Assembly: GCA_019753235.1 (NCBI GenBank)
Contig: JAIELF010000002.1
Coordinates: forward strand, 1-42,912
DNA from: a bacterium
GTDB taxonomy: Bacteria > Planctomycetota > Planctomycetia > Kolteriales > Kolteriaceae
Reading direction: 5' to 3'
Length of the DNA: 42,912 nt
Shown: positions 1 through 8,748 of the stretch, one piece after another
Layout: each line of letters starts with the position of its first letter
Position numbering within the stretch: position 1 is the stretch's first letter
The notes under the pieces: generated by a model
What the model saw: only the letters and a program-made list of their open reading frames with translations
The model's database searches: none
Told to the model about the DNA's origin: nothing
Program-made: the position numbers and the translations under genes

Positions 1-755
1 TGAAGTCAAGCCCAGCGGCGCTCACCGCCGCCGGCAGCGTCCATGAAGCGATCGGCGACGAAGCGACCGTGATTTCGGTCGACGGACAGCCGGTCTCGGC
101 ACCCGCGAAGAAGTTCGTAAAGAACCGAGCTGGTCGAGTGCTGCACACGGCACGCAAAGCGACCGACGACGCGACGCAGCAGATTCAACAGGGTGTCGAC
201 AAGGTCCTGCATGTCAAGGACGTCAACGAGGGAACGCTTCCTCTTGGCCACGAGGCCGACGTGCAGGCCGACGAAGCTCTCATTAAAACTCTTGCCAACG
301 GCGAGCAGATCCTCAACGTCAAAGAACGCGTGATCGGCATCTACCGCGACGGCAAGCTTGTCCCGGTGGAAGCTCTCAAGGGGACGACGACTCGCCCTGT
401 CGCCACGGTTCCCGCGGCCCCGGTTCGCAAAGAAGTTGATCCTTGGTTCGGCGACACCGTCACCGCTCCCTCTGAAGAGATCCGATCGGGGGAGCCTGCC
501 GCCCCGGCCGAGCTGACGCCGCCCCAGTCGGAATCGGCCATTCCGGTTCTCCAGGGTGAAGAAGTGATCGAGGCCACCAGCTACACCACGCCGAGCGGCG
601 AAGAAGTGACGCTGCTGGTCCCGACGCAGACAATCACGCACGAGCGAGTGGTCGGCGTGCAAATCGGCGAAGAAGTTCCTGCGAAGATGCCGGTGCAAAA
701 GCAGAAGGTGACCAAACCGCTGGCCAAGCAGATCATCCCGTTCGTTAAGAAGTAA
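1..755 (+). CDS. Unknown protein, 3' part only (start lies before the window)
   Basis: The reading frame is open from base 3 to the TAA at 753-755, and it stays open upstream of the first possible GTG at 69, so the gene very probably begins before the window. About 250 codons are visible. The protein is hydrophilic, with no membrane segment, and has a charged N-terminal half (many K, D, E) and a Pro/Ala/Glu-rich middle. A short block around IYRDGKLVPVEAL and repeated TxxGEEV-like stretches near the C-terminus are the only recurring patterns. It ends in a lysine-rich tail (FVKK). I do not recognise the family. A strong terminator follows at once. The opposite frame over 6-797 is also open, but this is a common shadow in GC-rich coding DNA. 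Confidence 0.7.
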   Translation, partial: KSSPAALTAAGSVHEAIGDEATVISVDGQPVSAPAKKFVKNRAGRVLHTARKATDDATQQIQQGVDKVLHVKDVNEGTLPLGHEADVQADEALIKTLANGEQILNVKERVIGIYRDGKLVPVEALKGTTTRPVATVPAAPVRKEVDPWFGDTVTAPSEEIRSGEPAAPAELTPPQSESAIPVLQGEEVIEATSYTTPSGEEVTLLVPTQTITHERVVGVQIGEEVPAKMPVQKQKVTKPLAKQIIPFVKK

Positions 756-784
756 CCGGATCATTCCGCTTCGAGCAATGACTC

Positions 785-825
785 GAGCTCTGCACATTCA
801 TGGTGCAGGGCTCTTCCCTTTTCTT
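785..825 (+). terminator. Rho-independent terminator of the first gene
   Basis: Arms GAGCTCTGCAC (785-795) and GTGCAGGGCTC (803-813) form an 11-bp stem with one G-U pair and a 7-nt loop. A pyrimidine tract TTCCCTTTTCTT follows. It lies 30 bases after the stop of the upstream gene and between two convergent genes. Confidence 0.85.
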
Positions 826-849
826 GATTTCCTCTCCGCACTGGCGCGA

Positions 850-1656
850 TCAAAGAACCTCGGCGGCAGGCCGATAATGCGGGGGGACCCCCAACGACTT
901 TCCGCCATCGATCGCCAAGATCGTCCCGGTAAGAAATGGGGCGGAGGGATCTGCCAGATAACCGATCGCATCGGCCATTTCCTCGGTCGTCGACATCCGC
1001 CCTAGCGCTAGCGCCATCGGACAAGCAGCGATCACCTCACGCGCTCGACGAGCCGGGTCCGATGCTGACAGAACATCCGCATCCATCATCCGCGTCCCTT
1101 CCACCGGCCCCGGACAAAGCGCGTTGACACGAACACGATCCTTCGCATGACAAAGAGCCAGCGACTTGGTGAGCGCGATGAGGGCCCCTTTGCTGATGCT
1201 GTACACAGGGTCCGCGGCCCGCGTCAGCAGGCCTGCATTGGAAGCGATGTTGACGATCGTTCCCCCGCCCGTCCGAGCCATCGCCGGGATCGCGAACTTT
1301 GCCGTGAGGAACGCCCCCTTGAAATTCGTGTCCAGGCAACGATCCCAATCCTCCTCGGTCACGTCCGGAATCTGACCCGCCACCTCGATACCGGCCGAGT
1401 AAATCACCACATCGAGCCGACCCGTTTCATTCGACGCCCATTCGACGAGGCCCTGCACTTGATCGCTTGATCGAACATCGCACCGAGTCGATCGAATTCC
1501 CATCGCTTCGAACTCGCGGACGGTTTCGGGGAACTGATCGATATCTCCCGTGAAGACTGCCGCCTGCCGACGAGCAAACCAAAGGGCGGATGCTTTGCCG
1601 ATACCGGTCGCCGCCCCCAGGACGATGACCGTCTTTTGTTCAAATGAACCTGGCAT
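850..1656 (-). CDS. SDR-family NAD(P)-dependent oxidoreductase
   Basis: A classical short-chain dehydrogenase/reductase of 268 residues, the usual size. The Rossmann dinucleotide motif GAATGIG is at residues 14-20, NxAG-type features follow, and the catalytic tetrad can be placed at N111, S139, Y152 and K156 (YSISK). The C-terminal part reads GxxxxxEEMADAIGYLADPSAPFLTGTILAIDGG, which is typical for the family. The substrate cannot be predicted; 3-oxoacyl reductases and sugar or alcohol dehydrogenases share this architecture. I chose the ATG at 1656 because it has AGGGG 8 bases upstream and the Rossmann strand starts normally. A TTG at 1695 would add 13 residues. The gene follows the large membrane/TPR gene on the same strand after 87 bases and could be co-transcribed with it. 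Confidence 0.9.
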   Translation of the reverse strand: MPGSFEQKTVIVLGAATGIGKASALWFARRQAAVFTGDIDQFPETVREFEAMGIRSTRCDVRSSDQVQGLVEWASNETGRLDVVIYSAGIEVAGQIPDVTEEDWDRCLDTNFKGAFLTAKFAIPAMARTGGGTIVNIASNAGLLTRAADPVYSISKGALIALTKSLALCHAKDRVRVNALCPGPVEGTRMMDADVLSASDPARRAREVIAACPMALALGRMSTTEEMADAIGYLADPSAPFLTGTILAIDGGKSLGVPPHYRPAAEVL

Positions 1657-1743
1657 GGAGAATGCCCCTACTTTTTTCTCGTTCGTTAGGTTCAAGCGAA
1701 TCGTCCCGCACGTTTTATCGCGACCGAAATGCCCCTCTCGAAA

Positions 1744-4700
1744 TCAACTGTTCTTTTCTCCAGGAGTCGGTACCGGTGATTCTGGAGCCGGCGTCGGGGT
1801 CGGCGCCGACGGATTCGCCTCCGGAGGCGCGGCGGGCGGCTCTGGGAAACGGACGACAATGTCATCATCCGGACTGGGCGACGCCGATCGAGGGAGCGGC
1901 TTATCCGAAATCTCTTTGGCATAAAAATCGATAATGGGAATTAGCTTAAAACCGGGGGCCAATTCGAGCACGCGAAGAAAGTCCTCCCGCGCTCGCTCGG
2001 GCTGAGCCAACTCAAGATGGATAATGGCCAAGTCGTAGCAAAAGCTCGCTTCGAGCCCCGCGGCACTGACCGTTCGAAGAGCTTCGGTGAAGGGGATCGC
2101 TCCATCGCGAGCAATCATCCGGCCTTGAAGAACGGTGGCGAAACCGCTCTCGAGCGATTCGCGCAGTCGAGCCGCCTTGACCTCGGCAATCGCCTGTTCC
2201 ATTGAGAGCCGTGCTGGCTCGAATTGCCCAGAAGTGAGTTGAGTCTGCGCGAGAAGCCAAAAATAGACGCCCGGCCCCAGCCGACTCGCTCCGCGCATCA
2301 ACCGAAGACGTTCGCCTGCCTTGTCTGGAAAGCCCAGCCTCAAAAGAACCCGAACGATAAAGTCGGCGTTCGCATCCGCCTCGGGCGACGTCGCCGGCAC
2401 CTTTTCGATCTCTTCGAGAGCGCGGCCCGGTAAATCGAGTGCAAAAGCAACCTGTGCGTTCTCCATGGGTCGATCTCGCTCTGCATCGGCCCGCAACAAC
2501 GCCACTTGTCGTCGACCCATCTCAAGTTCCATCTCAAGCCGTCGTCGATCGGCATCGCTCGCGTTCTTCAACGTTTCACTCAGCTTTGCCGCTTCCCCTT
2601 CGATCCGCGTTGCCTCTGCTCGGCGTTCATCGCTCAATTGCTTGATCTGCTGCTCAAAGAGTTGCAAACGCTGATCGACGTCTTTTTTCACAAGCTGCAT
2701 CTGACGGTCGATAAGGGCGAGTTGTTCCGGACTACGAGACGCTCGGCGCTGCTCGCGCAAATGTTTAAGCCAAAGATCCATGAACCGGTTTCGTTCGCAT
2801 GCCAGCGCCATCGAGGTATGGATCCCCAGGGCAGTCTCGGGTTTCCACTGGTCGGCCCCTGCCAGAAGCGCGCTCTGCAGCGCGGCCATGGTTTGATGAT
2901 GGCGTGTGAGAACGATGTCGCTTGGAATCATCTGCTTCATCGCCTTGGGAGGATTCTCATTCGAGCCCGCCTCTTTGCTCGCAGCGTCCTTGCTCGGGAG
3001 ACTGGGGCTAGGGCCAATCGATTCAAAATCAGGCGGAAGCTGCGCGAGTTCATTCAGTGAAAGATTCAAGTACGCCAGTCCCAATCGGAGATGCGCGTCG
3101 GGATTGTCCGGATTAGCCGAGACCGCCGAGCGAAGATAACTTGCCGCGATGACACCCGCCCCCGGCTGGCTCAGCCATCGCCCCCCCGTCGAGAAGAACG
3201 TTCCGCGGATCAATCCCGGCGGTCGAGCAACCATCCGCAAAGGCCAAACCTTATCGATGAGCGACGGCGCCGTCACGGCACGATCCGTCGGGGGAGGAGG
3301 TTCTCGCTTGGTTCGAAATGCAAGCGTGTTGGCCTGAATTCTTTTCTCTTTCACAACAGCATAGTCCGCATGCTCATCGCTCAGCCAACCGTAGACGATC
3401 GCTTGATCATCGACAGCGATCGGTGCCAAATCACTTCGTCTCGCGAGTCCTTGCCGAATCGCGCGCATCACTTCGGTCTCTTCACGAGCATCGACAACAA
3501 CGTGCGTGATGCCGAGCTTTTTAAAGGTCTCTTTCCAGTCGTTGGCCTTTTCTGGACTCAATCCCGTCAGCGAGATGCGAAGTCGTTCGTAAACGGAGAA
3601 TCCCTTTTCATCGAGCGGCCAACGAGGATCAAGGAATGATCGGTGGCTAGGCAGCGTATAGGACAAGAACGAATCAATGCTGTTGCCGGGACTGATGTGA
3701 AATGTCTTGCCGGCAAGTCCGCTTCCTTTGAGCCAGTCAGCGGTCTCTTGCGCGAACTGATTCCGGTCGATGCCGAATCCGAACTGTGCCAGCCGGCCTT
3801 GCATGCGACCGGTCAACGCAGAAAGCATTCCTCCGAATAGAGCAATCAGTAGAAGGACGACCACCAATTGCGCGCGAATCAGACCCCAACCGGTTGTTTG
3901 CACCCCCGCACGGAGATTTCTCGCGGCAAACTCCTGTCCCCCCTGCGACGCAACAAACGCCAGGATAATCCCAGATAGACCGATCCAGCGGTGACAATAA
4001 GCTGACACCAGTGCCACCAGCAACAACATCACGCGAGTCGCACTTATCCGTTGAAACCCCGCCAGGACGACGCCCCCTGCCGTGAGCAGAAGAACGACCC
4101 AGGCGACTAAATCGGGAGTCCAATCTCCTCGTTTCATCGCTTCAAGCGGACTGGCCCAGCCTTCCCATCCATAATCAAGCGAGGGGAGCGACTGATAGAC
4201 CGGGATCATTTGCCAAGGGAAAAGCCAATTGGCCAGTCCAAACGGACTAACGAGGCCAGCCCCCACGGCAAAGAGAGCCGCGAGACCGATCACGATGGCG
4301 ATCATGATGGGCCGCGAGCGATTCGTTTGGCCGATCGTCTCGGGTGCCAACGTCGATCCGAAAAGACCATCCCCCAAAAGAAACGCCAACAACACTCCCC
4401 CGCCGATGGGATAAGCGATGTCGACATTGGCCCAAAGAAGCAAGATGATCCCCGCGACGAGATAGAAGACTGGTCGGCCGGTCACCGCGGCTTGATGCCC
4501 CAACCACAAAACCGCGGACAACAACAAGTAGCTAGCAATGGTGGGACCGACATCGAGATGGCCACTCATCGCCACGATCGCCAACCCGACGGACCAAACC
4601 GGCCAAGAGAACGGGGCCGGCCGACAGCGGATCGTCAACAATAGGAAAACACTCGCAACCACGGCCGCGACCTTCGCCGCTACGAATGCGACATCCCCCA

Positions 4701-4959
4701 AACGAAGCAGGCCGGCTGAGAGAATGTTGTACAGCCATGCCGGATCCACCCCCGTTGCCGACGAGCCGGTGTAAGAAAAATGGCTCACCGTTGGAAATGA
4801 CGGAAAGGATTCGAGCAACTGGTTGCCATGATGGGCACGACGCCAAAGATCCGGAGAGCTGGCCAGGAACGATGCGGCAAAGAACGCCATCAACAGCGTG
4901 AAAAGGCCGATGATCAAATCGTATCGACGAAATGCATCGCGAATCTCTTCGGGAGTCAT
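1744..4959 (-). CDS. Large multi-pass membrane protein with C-terminal coiled coil and TPR-like region
   Basis: About 1071 residues if it starts at the ATG at 4959; the frame is open to 5229, so the start is uncertain and no good Shine-Dalgarno marks it. The N-terminal half holds roughly nine to ten hydrophobic segments, starting with LIIGLFTLLMAFFAAS. Next comes a soluble part with a DPRWPLDEKGFSVYERL stretch and a KLGITHVVVDA strand. This layout resembles GT-C-fold integral membrane proteins of planctomycetes, but I see no diagnostic catalytic motif. The C-terminal third has TPR-like helices (NPDAHLRLGLAYLNLSL; ARLSMEQAIAEVKAARL), a long coiled coil rich in Q/E/K/R, and a Pro-rich tail (PAAPPEANPSAPTPTPAPE). 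The role is unknown. It may be envelope-located, with the TPRs outside the membrane. Confidence 0.8.
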   Translation of the reverse strand: MTPEEIRDAFRRYDLIIGLFTLLMAFFAASFLASSPDLWRRAHHGNQLLESFPSFPTVSHFSYTGSSATGVDPAWLYNILSAGLLRLGDVAFVAAKVAAVVASVFLLLTIRCRPAPFSWPVWSVGLAIVAMSGHLDVGPTIASYLLLSAVLWLGHQAAVTGRPVFYLVAGIILLLWANVDIAYPIGGGVLLAFLLGDGLFGSTLAPETIGQTNRSRPIMIAIVIGLAALFAVGAGLVSPFGLANWLFPWQMIPVYQSLPSLDYGWEGWASPLEAMKRGDWTPDLVAWVVLLLTAGGVVLAGFQRISATRVMLLLVALVSAYCHRWIGLSGIILAFVASQGGQEFAARNLRAGVQTTGWGLIRAQLVVVLLLIALFGGMLSALTGRMQGRLAQFGFGIDRNQFAQETADWLKGSGLAGKTFHISPGNSIDSFLSYTLPSHRSFLDPRWPLDEKGFSVYERLRISLTGLSPEKANDWKETFKKLGITHVVVDAREETEVMRAIRQGLARRSDLAPIAVDDQAIVYGWLSDEHADYAVVKEKRIQANTLAFRTKREPPPPTDRAVTAPSLIDKVWPLRMVARPPGLIRGTFFSTGGRWLSQPGAGVIAASYLRSAVSANPDNPDAHLRLGLAYLNLSLNELAQLPPDFESIGPSPSLPSKDAASKEAGSNENPPKAMKQMIPSDIVLTRHHQTMAALQSALLAGADQWKPETALGIHTSMALACERNRFMDLWLKHLREQRRASRSPEQLALIDRQMQLVKKDVDQRLQLFEQQIKQLSDERRAEATRIEGEAAKLSETLKNASDADRRRLEMELEMGRRQVALLRADAERDRPMENAQVAFALDLPGRALEEIEKVPATSPEADANADFIVRVLLRLGFPDKAGERLRLMRGASRLGPGVYFWLLAQTQLTSGQFEPARLSMEQAIAEVKAARLRESLESGFATVLQGRMIARDGAIPFTEALRTVSAAGLEASFCYDLAIIHLELAQPERAREDFLRVLELAPGFKLIPIIDFYAKEISDKPLPRSASPSPDDDIVVRFPEPPAAPPEANPSAPTPTPAPESPVPTPGEKNS

Positions 4960-5458
4960 CTCGCGAAGAGCGTCCTCGCCTCCCGGCTTTCCCACAGCGT
5001 CTGGCACGACTGATTCTTCCCTTCCCCGGCCACCATCGGTTCCCAAAGAATGTTTGTACGGTTCCGCCGGCCCCTTGGTTCTAAGCACGACAGACCATCG
5101 ACAGACCATCGAGACTCTGTCGCCGCCGGGCCCGCATCGTTCTGAGCCAAATACCCTCGAAACGATCGCCGTCCGGTGGCGCAGGCAAGTTGAACCACTT
5201 GCGACGCGGTTTCCCATCAATTCGGCCATGGAACGGCTGATTAATCCTCAGTCTTTGGCTCACAAAACGATGAAAAGCCGCCGGCGCACGACGGTCGACC
5301 CGATTCGCGACGAACGTTCAAGTATATTGGAGCAGGGATCGGCATGCGGGAGACTTGGCGGACAGACCGAACGTCATCCCGATTCCTTTCGTCCCGATAC
5401 AAATGAAACTCGATCGCGTGATCGCCGGGGACCCCGCGCCCCGGATCGAAGAACAAGG
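4960..5458. promoter_or_regulatory. Divergent intergenic region between membrane/TPR gene and ABC/CPBP gene
   Basis: About 500 bases separate the likely starts of two divergent genes. Both flanking frames stay open into it, so one or both genes could start earlier. It contains an 11-bp tandem duplication listed separately. I see no clear sigma-70 boxes, RNA gene or conserved short ORF. Confidence 0.4.
5089..5110. repeat. 11-bp tandem direct repeat
   Basis: GACAGACCATC occurs twice back to back (5089-5099 and 5100-5110), in the region between two divergent genes. The 11-base period is about one helical turn, so it could be a tandem protein-binding site, but two copies may also be chance or a slippage duplication. 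Confidence 0.6.
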
Positions 5459-7579
5459 ATGGATGCGACTTTCATGAAATGGTCCAAGGCCAAGCTGATC
5501 TTCCTTCGCGAAGTGCGAGATCAGCTCCGCGACCGACGGACGCTGCTCATGATTCTGGTATTGCCGATCGTCTTGTACCCGGCTCTGGGGATCGGGCTGT
5601 TTCAACTCACGCTCAGCTTTGGTAAACAGAATCGGACGGTCGGCATCGTCGGTGCCGAGGATCTTCCGCCCCATCCGCCGCTGTTGGCGGAGGATCGACA
5701 AACATTTCACACCGATTTGTTCGGCAGCAACGGCCGGCCCAGCGTTTTGAAAACCATCGTCAACGACAAACTTACCCGCGATGACATCAATCGAGAGTAT
5801 GTCGACGCCATCGTGCAGATTCCCCATGGGATGGCTCGGCGGCTTGCGGCCGGCGAGAACGTCACGGTCAATATTCTTTTCAATGGGACCGATGATCGAT
5901 CCGAGATCGCCTCGGCCATGCTGCGCGATCTGCTGTATCGCTGGTCCGATCAAGTCGGTGAATACCGCCTCTCGCAAGCGGGGCTTCCGCGCACGTATGC
6001 CCATCCGATCTCGATTGAAGATGGGTTCAAGGATGTGTCGCGCGGATCAGGCCGATCGGGAACGGCATGGAGCCGAATGTTCCCGTTCCTGCTCGTGATG
6101 ATGGCGCTTACCGGCGCGTTCTATCCTGCCGTCGATCTCTGTGCCGGCGAGAAAGAGCGTGGAACGATGGAAACACTTCTCATTTCACCAGCGACTCGGG
6201 CCGAGATCGTGCTGGGAAAATTCCTGACCATCTTTCTGTTCAGTGTCATCACGACGATCGTCAACCTGACGAGCATGGGGCTCACCTTAGCCCAGACGTC
6301 CAACATGATACCGGCCGGCGTGAAAGAGTCGGCAGCGGCATTGTTGGCTCCACCCTCTTGGGTGGCGATCGGATGGATGATGGTCTTGATGCTGCCGCTG
6401 GCTGCATTCTTCAGCGCGATGTGCATGGCGCTGGCAATCTTCGCTCGCAGCACGAAAGAGGGACAGTATTACCTCATGCCTCTCTTTCTTGTCGTGACGC
6501 CGCTGGTGTTTTTGACGCTCGTGCCTGGAGTGGAACTGGATGCTTTTTACAGCCTCGTTCCTGTAACGAATGTGGCCTTGTTGCTCAAATCGCTGATGCT
6601 CAACCAGTATGAATCCGCGACGCTTTATTTTCTTCCGGTCTTGATTCCGACTCTACTTTACGGCTTCCTCGCGCTTCGTTATGCGGCCGACCAATTCAAT
6701 CGAGAGGATGTCCTCTTCCGCGAAGCCGAGCGTTTTGACATCGCGGTTTTCCTCCGCCAATGTTTCGTCGAGAAACGCCCTGGAATCACGTTTAGCATGG
6801 CGTGGTCGTTCTTTGTCTTTTACATGCTGTTGCGATGGTACTTGCAGGGGCACTTGCCGATCACCCCGATGGGAATCATCGCTAGCCAGGTTGGCACGCT
6901 GGCGATCCCGGCGATTGTCGGCGCGTACCTATTCACTCGCCGGCCGATGCGTTCGCTGCAATTCCGTAAGCCAATCTGGTCCGCGTCGGGCCTGGCCGTG
7001 CTGCTGGCGATCACCATTCATCCTGTCGCGGTGAGCCTGGCGCTGACGCTGCAGCAATGGTTTCCCATGCCCGATGCCAGCGCCTTGGCGGAAAAGCTCG
7101 CCCCGATTTTTCTCGGTGTACCCTATTGGCAACAATTGATCATCGTGGCGGTCGTACCGGCCGTCTGTGAAGAGATTGCTTTTCGAGGTTGGATCTTGCC
7201 GGGCCTGTTGCAACAATATCGGCCCGCGGGGGCGATCGTGATCTCGGCTGTTCTTTTCGGCGTTTCGCATATGGTGCCCCAACAAATGGTGGCAGCGACC
7301 CTGCTGGGGATTGTCCTGGGCATCGTCGCCACGCGAACGGGAAGCGTGCTTCCGGGAATGGTGTTTCACGCCTTCCACAACGGCATGATCGTCACGTACA
7401 TGGGTAGATCAATGGAAGCAGGTAACGTGATCGGCTACCCGTCCATCGTCGTGCTGATGGGAGGCTTAGCATCGACCTTGCTTTTGGGCATGCTGGTGAG
7501 CAAACCATCGCGAATGCCTCGCTTCGCGAGCTCCCCTTTATTCGACTCTTCTTCCCAGAAGACCGCCGTCGCCTTGTGA
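5459..7579 (+). CDS. ABC-2 type permease fused to CPBP intramembrane protease
   Basis: About 706 residues in two parts. The N-terminal part has the plan of NatB/YhaP-like ABC-2 permeases: a first membrane helix (LLMILVLPIVLYPALGIGLF), a large extracytoplasmic loop, the GEKERGTMETLL motif, then a group of helices. The C-terminal part is a CPBP (CAAX-protease/bacteriocin-processing) membrane domain with EE at 571-572 and R576 (CEEIAFRGW), the FxxxH motif ending at H604, and HxxxN at 637-641. These are the expected metal and catalytic positions. The fusion is a known planctomycete protein type. ATG 5459 or 5474 is the likely start; the frame is open further upstream to 4898, but that stretch is rich in Arg and Pro and looks non-coding. 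No ABC ATPase gene lies next to it, so its energy partner must be encoded elsewhere. Confidence 0.9.
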   Translation: MDATFMKWSKAKLIFLREVRDQLRDRRTLLMILVLPIVLYPALGIGLFQLTLSFGKQNRTVGIVGAEDLPPHPPLLAEDRQTFHTDLFGSNGRPSVLKTIVNDKLTRDDINREYVDAIVQIPHGMARRLAAGENVTVNILFNGTDDRSEIASAMLRDLLYRWSDQVGEYRLSQAGLPRTYAHPISIEDGFKDVSRGSGRSGTAWSRMFPFLLVMMALTGAFYPAVDLCAGEKERGTMETLLISPATRAEIVLGKFLTIFLFSVITTIVNLTSMGLTLAQTSNMIPAGVKESAAALLAPPSWVAIGWMMVLMLPLAAFFSAMCMALAIFARSTKEGQYYLMPLFLVVTPLVFLTLVPGVELDAFYSLVPVTNVALLLKSLMLNQYESATLYFLPVLIPTLLYGFLALRYAADQFNREDVLFREAERFDIAVFLRQCFVEKRPGITFSMAWSFFVFYMLLRWYLQGHLPITPMGIIASQVGTLAIPAIVGAYLFTRRPMRSLQFRKPIWSASGLAVLLAITIHPVAVSLALTLQQWFPMPDASALAEKLAPIFLGVPYWQQLIIVAVVPAVCEEIAFRGWILPGLLQQYRPAGAIVISAVLFGVSHMVPQQMVAATLLGIVLGIVATRTGSVLPGMVFHAFHNGMIVTYMGRSMEAGNVIGYPSIVVLMGGLASTLLLGMLVSKPSRMPRFASSPLFDSSSQKTAVAL

Positions 7580-7719
7580 TTCTGACGTCAGCTTTCGCCG
7601 ATCCGTCAGCCCTGCGCGGGGCATGCCCGTCTGCGGAGTTGCCTTTCAACGGCTTGGCCCGTTCATGTTGCTGACCAGCATGGGTCCATCCAAACGAATC
7701 CGATCTCGCGATCCGTTGG

Positions 7720-8634
7720 TTATTTCAGCAGCTTGACGAGGATGGTCGGCAGCGGGGAACGAAACGAAAGAGGCTCCGCGGTTCGGGGATGGGAGAGGGC
7801 TAGCTCGCTGGCATGCAGTGCGAGTCGCGGCGCGTCGGGCAACGAATGGCGTGACGATTTTTTCGACGGTCGGCCGTAACGCGAATCCCCCACCACCGGG
7901 CAGCCTATGCTCGCCAAATGAACTCGGATCTGATGCTTTCGGCCTGTTTCCAATCTGACGCGAAGTAGGGTTCGGGTCAAACTGCTTTCGATGACCTCGT
8001 AGCGAGTTGTCGCGGAACGCGAGTGAGCGGATGGCTGGTCGCGACTCGTCACGCGAAGTGATTTGGGATTCTCGGTCAGGTGACTGGTGATGGTCCCCTG
8101 GGCCGACGGGGGCTGACCGTTGACAACGGCGAGATAATACTTTTCGATCGTCGGCCAGACGTCCTGAAGCGACTGCTTCATGGCGTGGCTCTTCGCGAAG
8201 AGAACCAAGCCCGACGTTTCCTCATCGAGTCGATGCACCACGAAGACGTCGCGATCACGCGAACCACGGGTCTGGACGAAATCGCGAAGTCGCGCGTAGA
8301 GCGTGTCGACTTTTTCCCGATCGGTCGCCACGGTCAGCAGTCCCGCCGGCTTCTCGACCACGAACAGATCATCGTCTTCGTGGATGACCTGAATCCGAGA
8401 TTCATCAAGGCGTTTTGCCGCCATCGCCGACGACAGTTTTAGGATGGTCAACTCATCGCCCATCGACAGCAGAACGTCGAACTGCCGACAACACGTTCCG
8501 TTGATGTGCACCGCACCGTTTCGTAGAAGCGCCTTCACGGCGGTGCGACTCTGTCCCAGCACTTCCAGCAGAAAGGGCAAAAGAGGCCCCGGTCGCGAGA
8601 CCGTTAATCGGCGCTGCAAGGTCACGCTATCCAC
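7720..8634 (-). CDS. RluA-family 23S/tRNA pseudouridine synthase with S4 domain
   Basis: A 304-residue enzyme that would isomerise specific uridines of rRNA or tRNA to pseudouridine. An S4-like RNA-binding region spans about residues 18-65 (LGQSRTAVKALLRNGAVHING). The catalytic core has the family signature HRLDEETSG with the catalytic aspartate at D137. Later family blocks are present as well: LxTGRKHQIRVHLASIGCPVVGDSRYG and a C-terminal LHA-type strand. The start is GTG at 8634 with only a weak upstream AG-rich stretch. The target site (RluC-, RluD- or TruC-like) cannot be decided from sequence. It is convergent with the ABC/CPBP gene and lies 114 bases downstream of the barrel gene on the same strand. 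Confidence 0.93.
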   Translation of the reverse strand: MDSVTLQRRLTVSRPGPLLPFLLEVLGQSRTAVKALLRNGAVHINGTCCRQFDVLLSMGDELTILKLSSAMAAKRLDESRIQVIHEDDDLFVVEKPAGLLTVATDREKVDTLYARLRDFVQTRGSRDRDVFVVHRLDEETSGLVLFAKSHAMKQSLQDVWPTIEKYYLAVVNGQPPSAQGTITSHLTENPKSLRVTSRDQPSAHSRSATTRYEVIESSLTRTLLRVRLETGRKHQIRVHLASIGCPVVGDSRYGRPSKKSSRHSLPDAPRLALHASELALSHPRTAEPLSFRSPLPTILVKLLK

Positions 8635-8748
8635 CTAACCATGCCCGCCACCACCAACGAAGCCATGCCTACGGAGAACTCTCGGCTTGATAATCTTGGT
8701 GAGGTCCATCGACTGTCGCGATGTGCCCTTACTCTTCCTCCAGCGATT

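Noticed and set aside
6..797. Long minus-strand frame opposite the first gene
   Set aside because: Arg/Leu-rich shadow of the plus-strand coding frame; it runs into the terminator hairpin region and has no ribosome site.
6921..7579. C-terminal CPBP domain as a separate gene
   Set aside because: The frame is continuous with the permease part and has no internal ribosome site; the fusion is a known planctomycete type.
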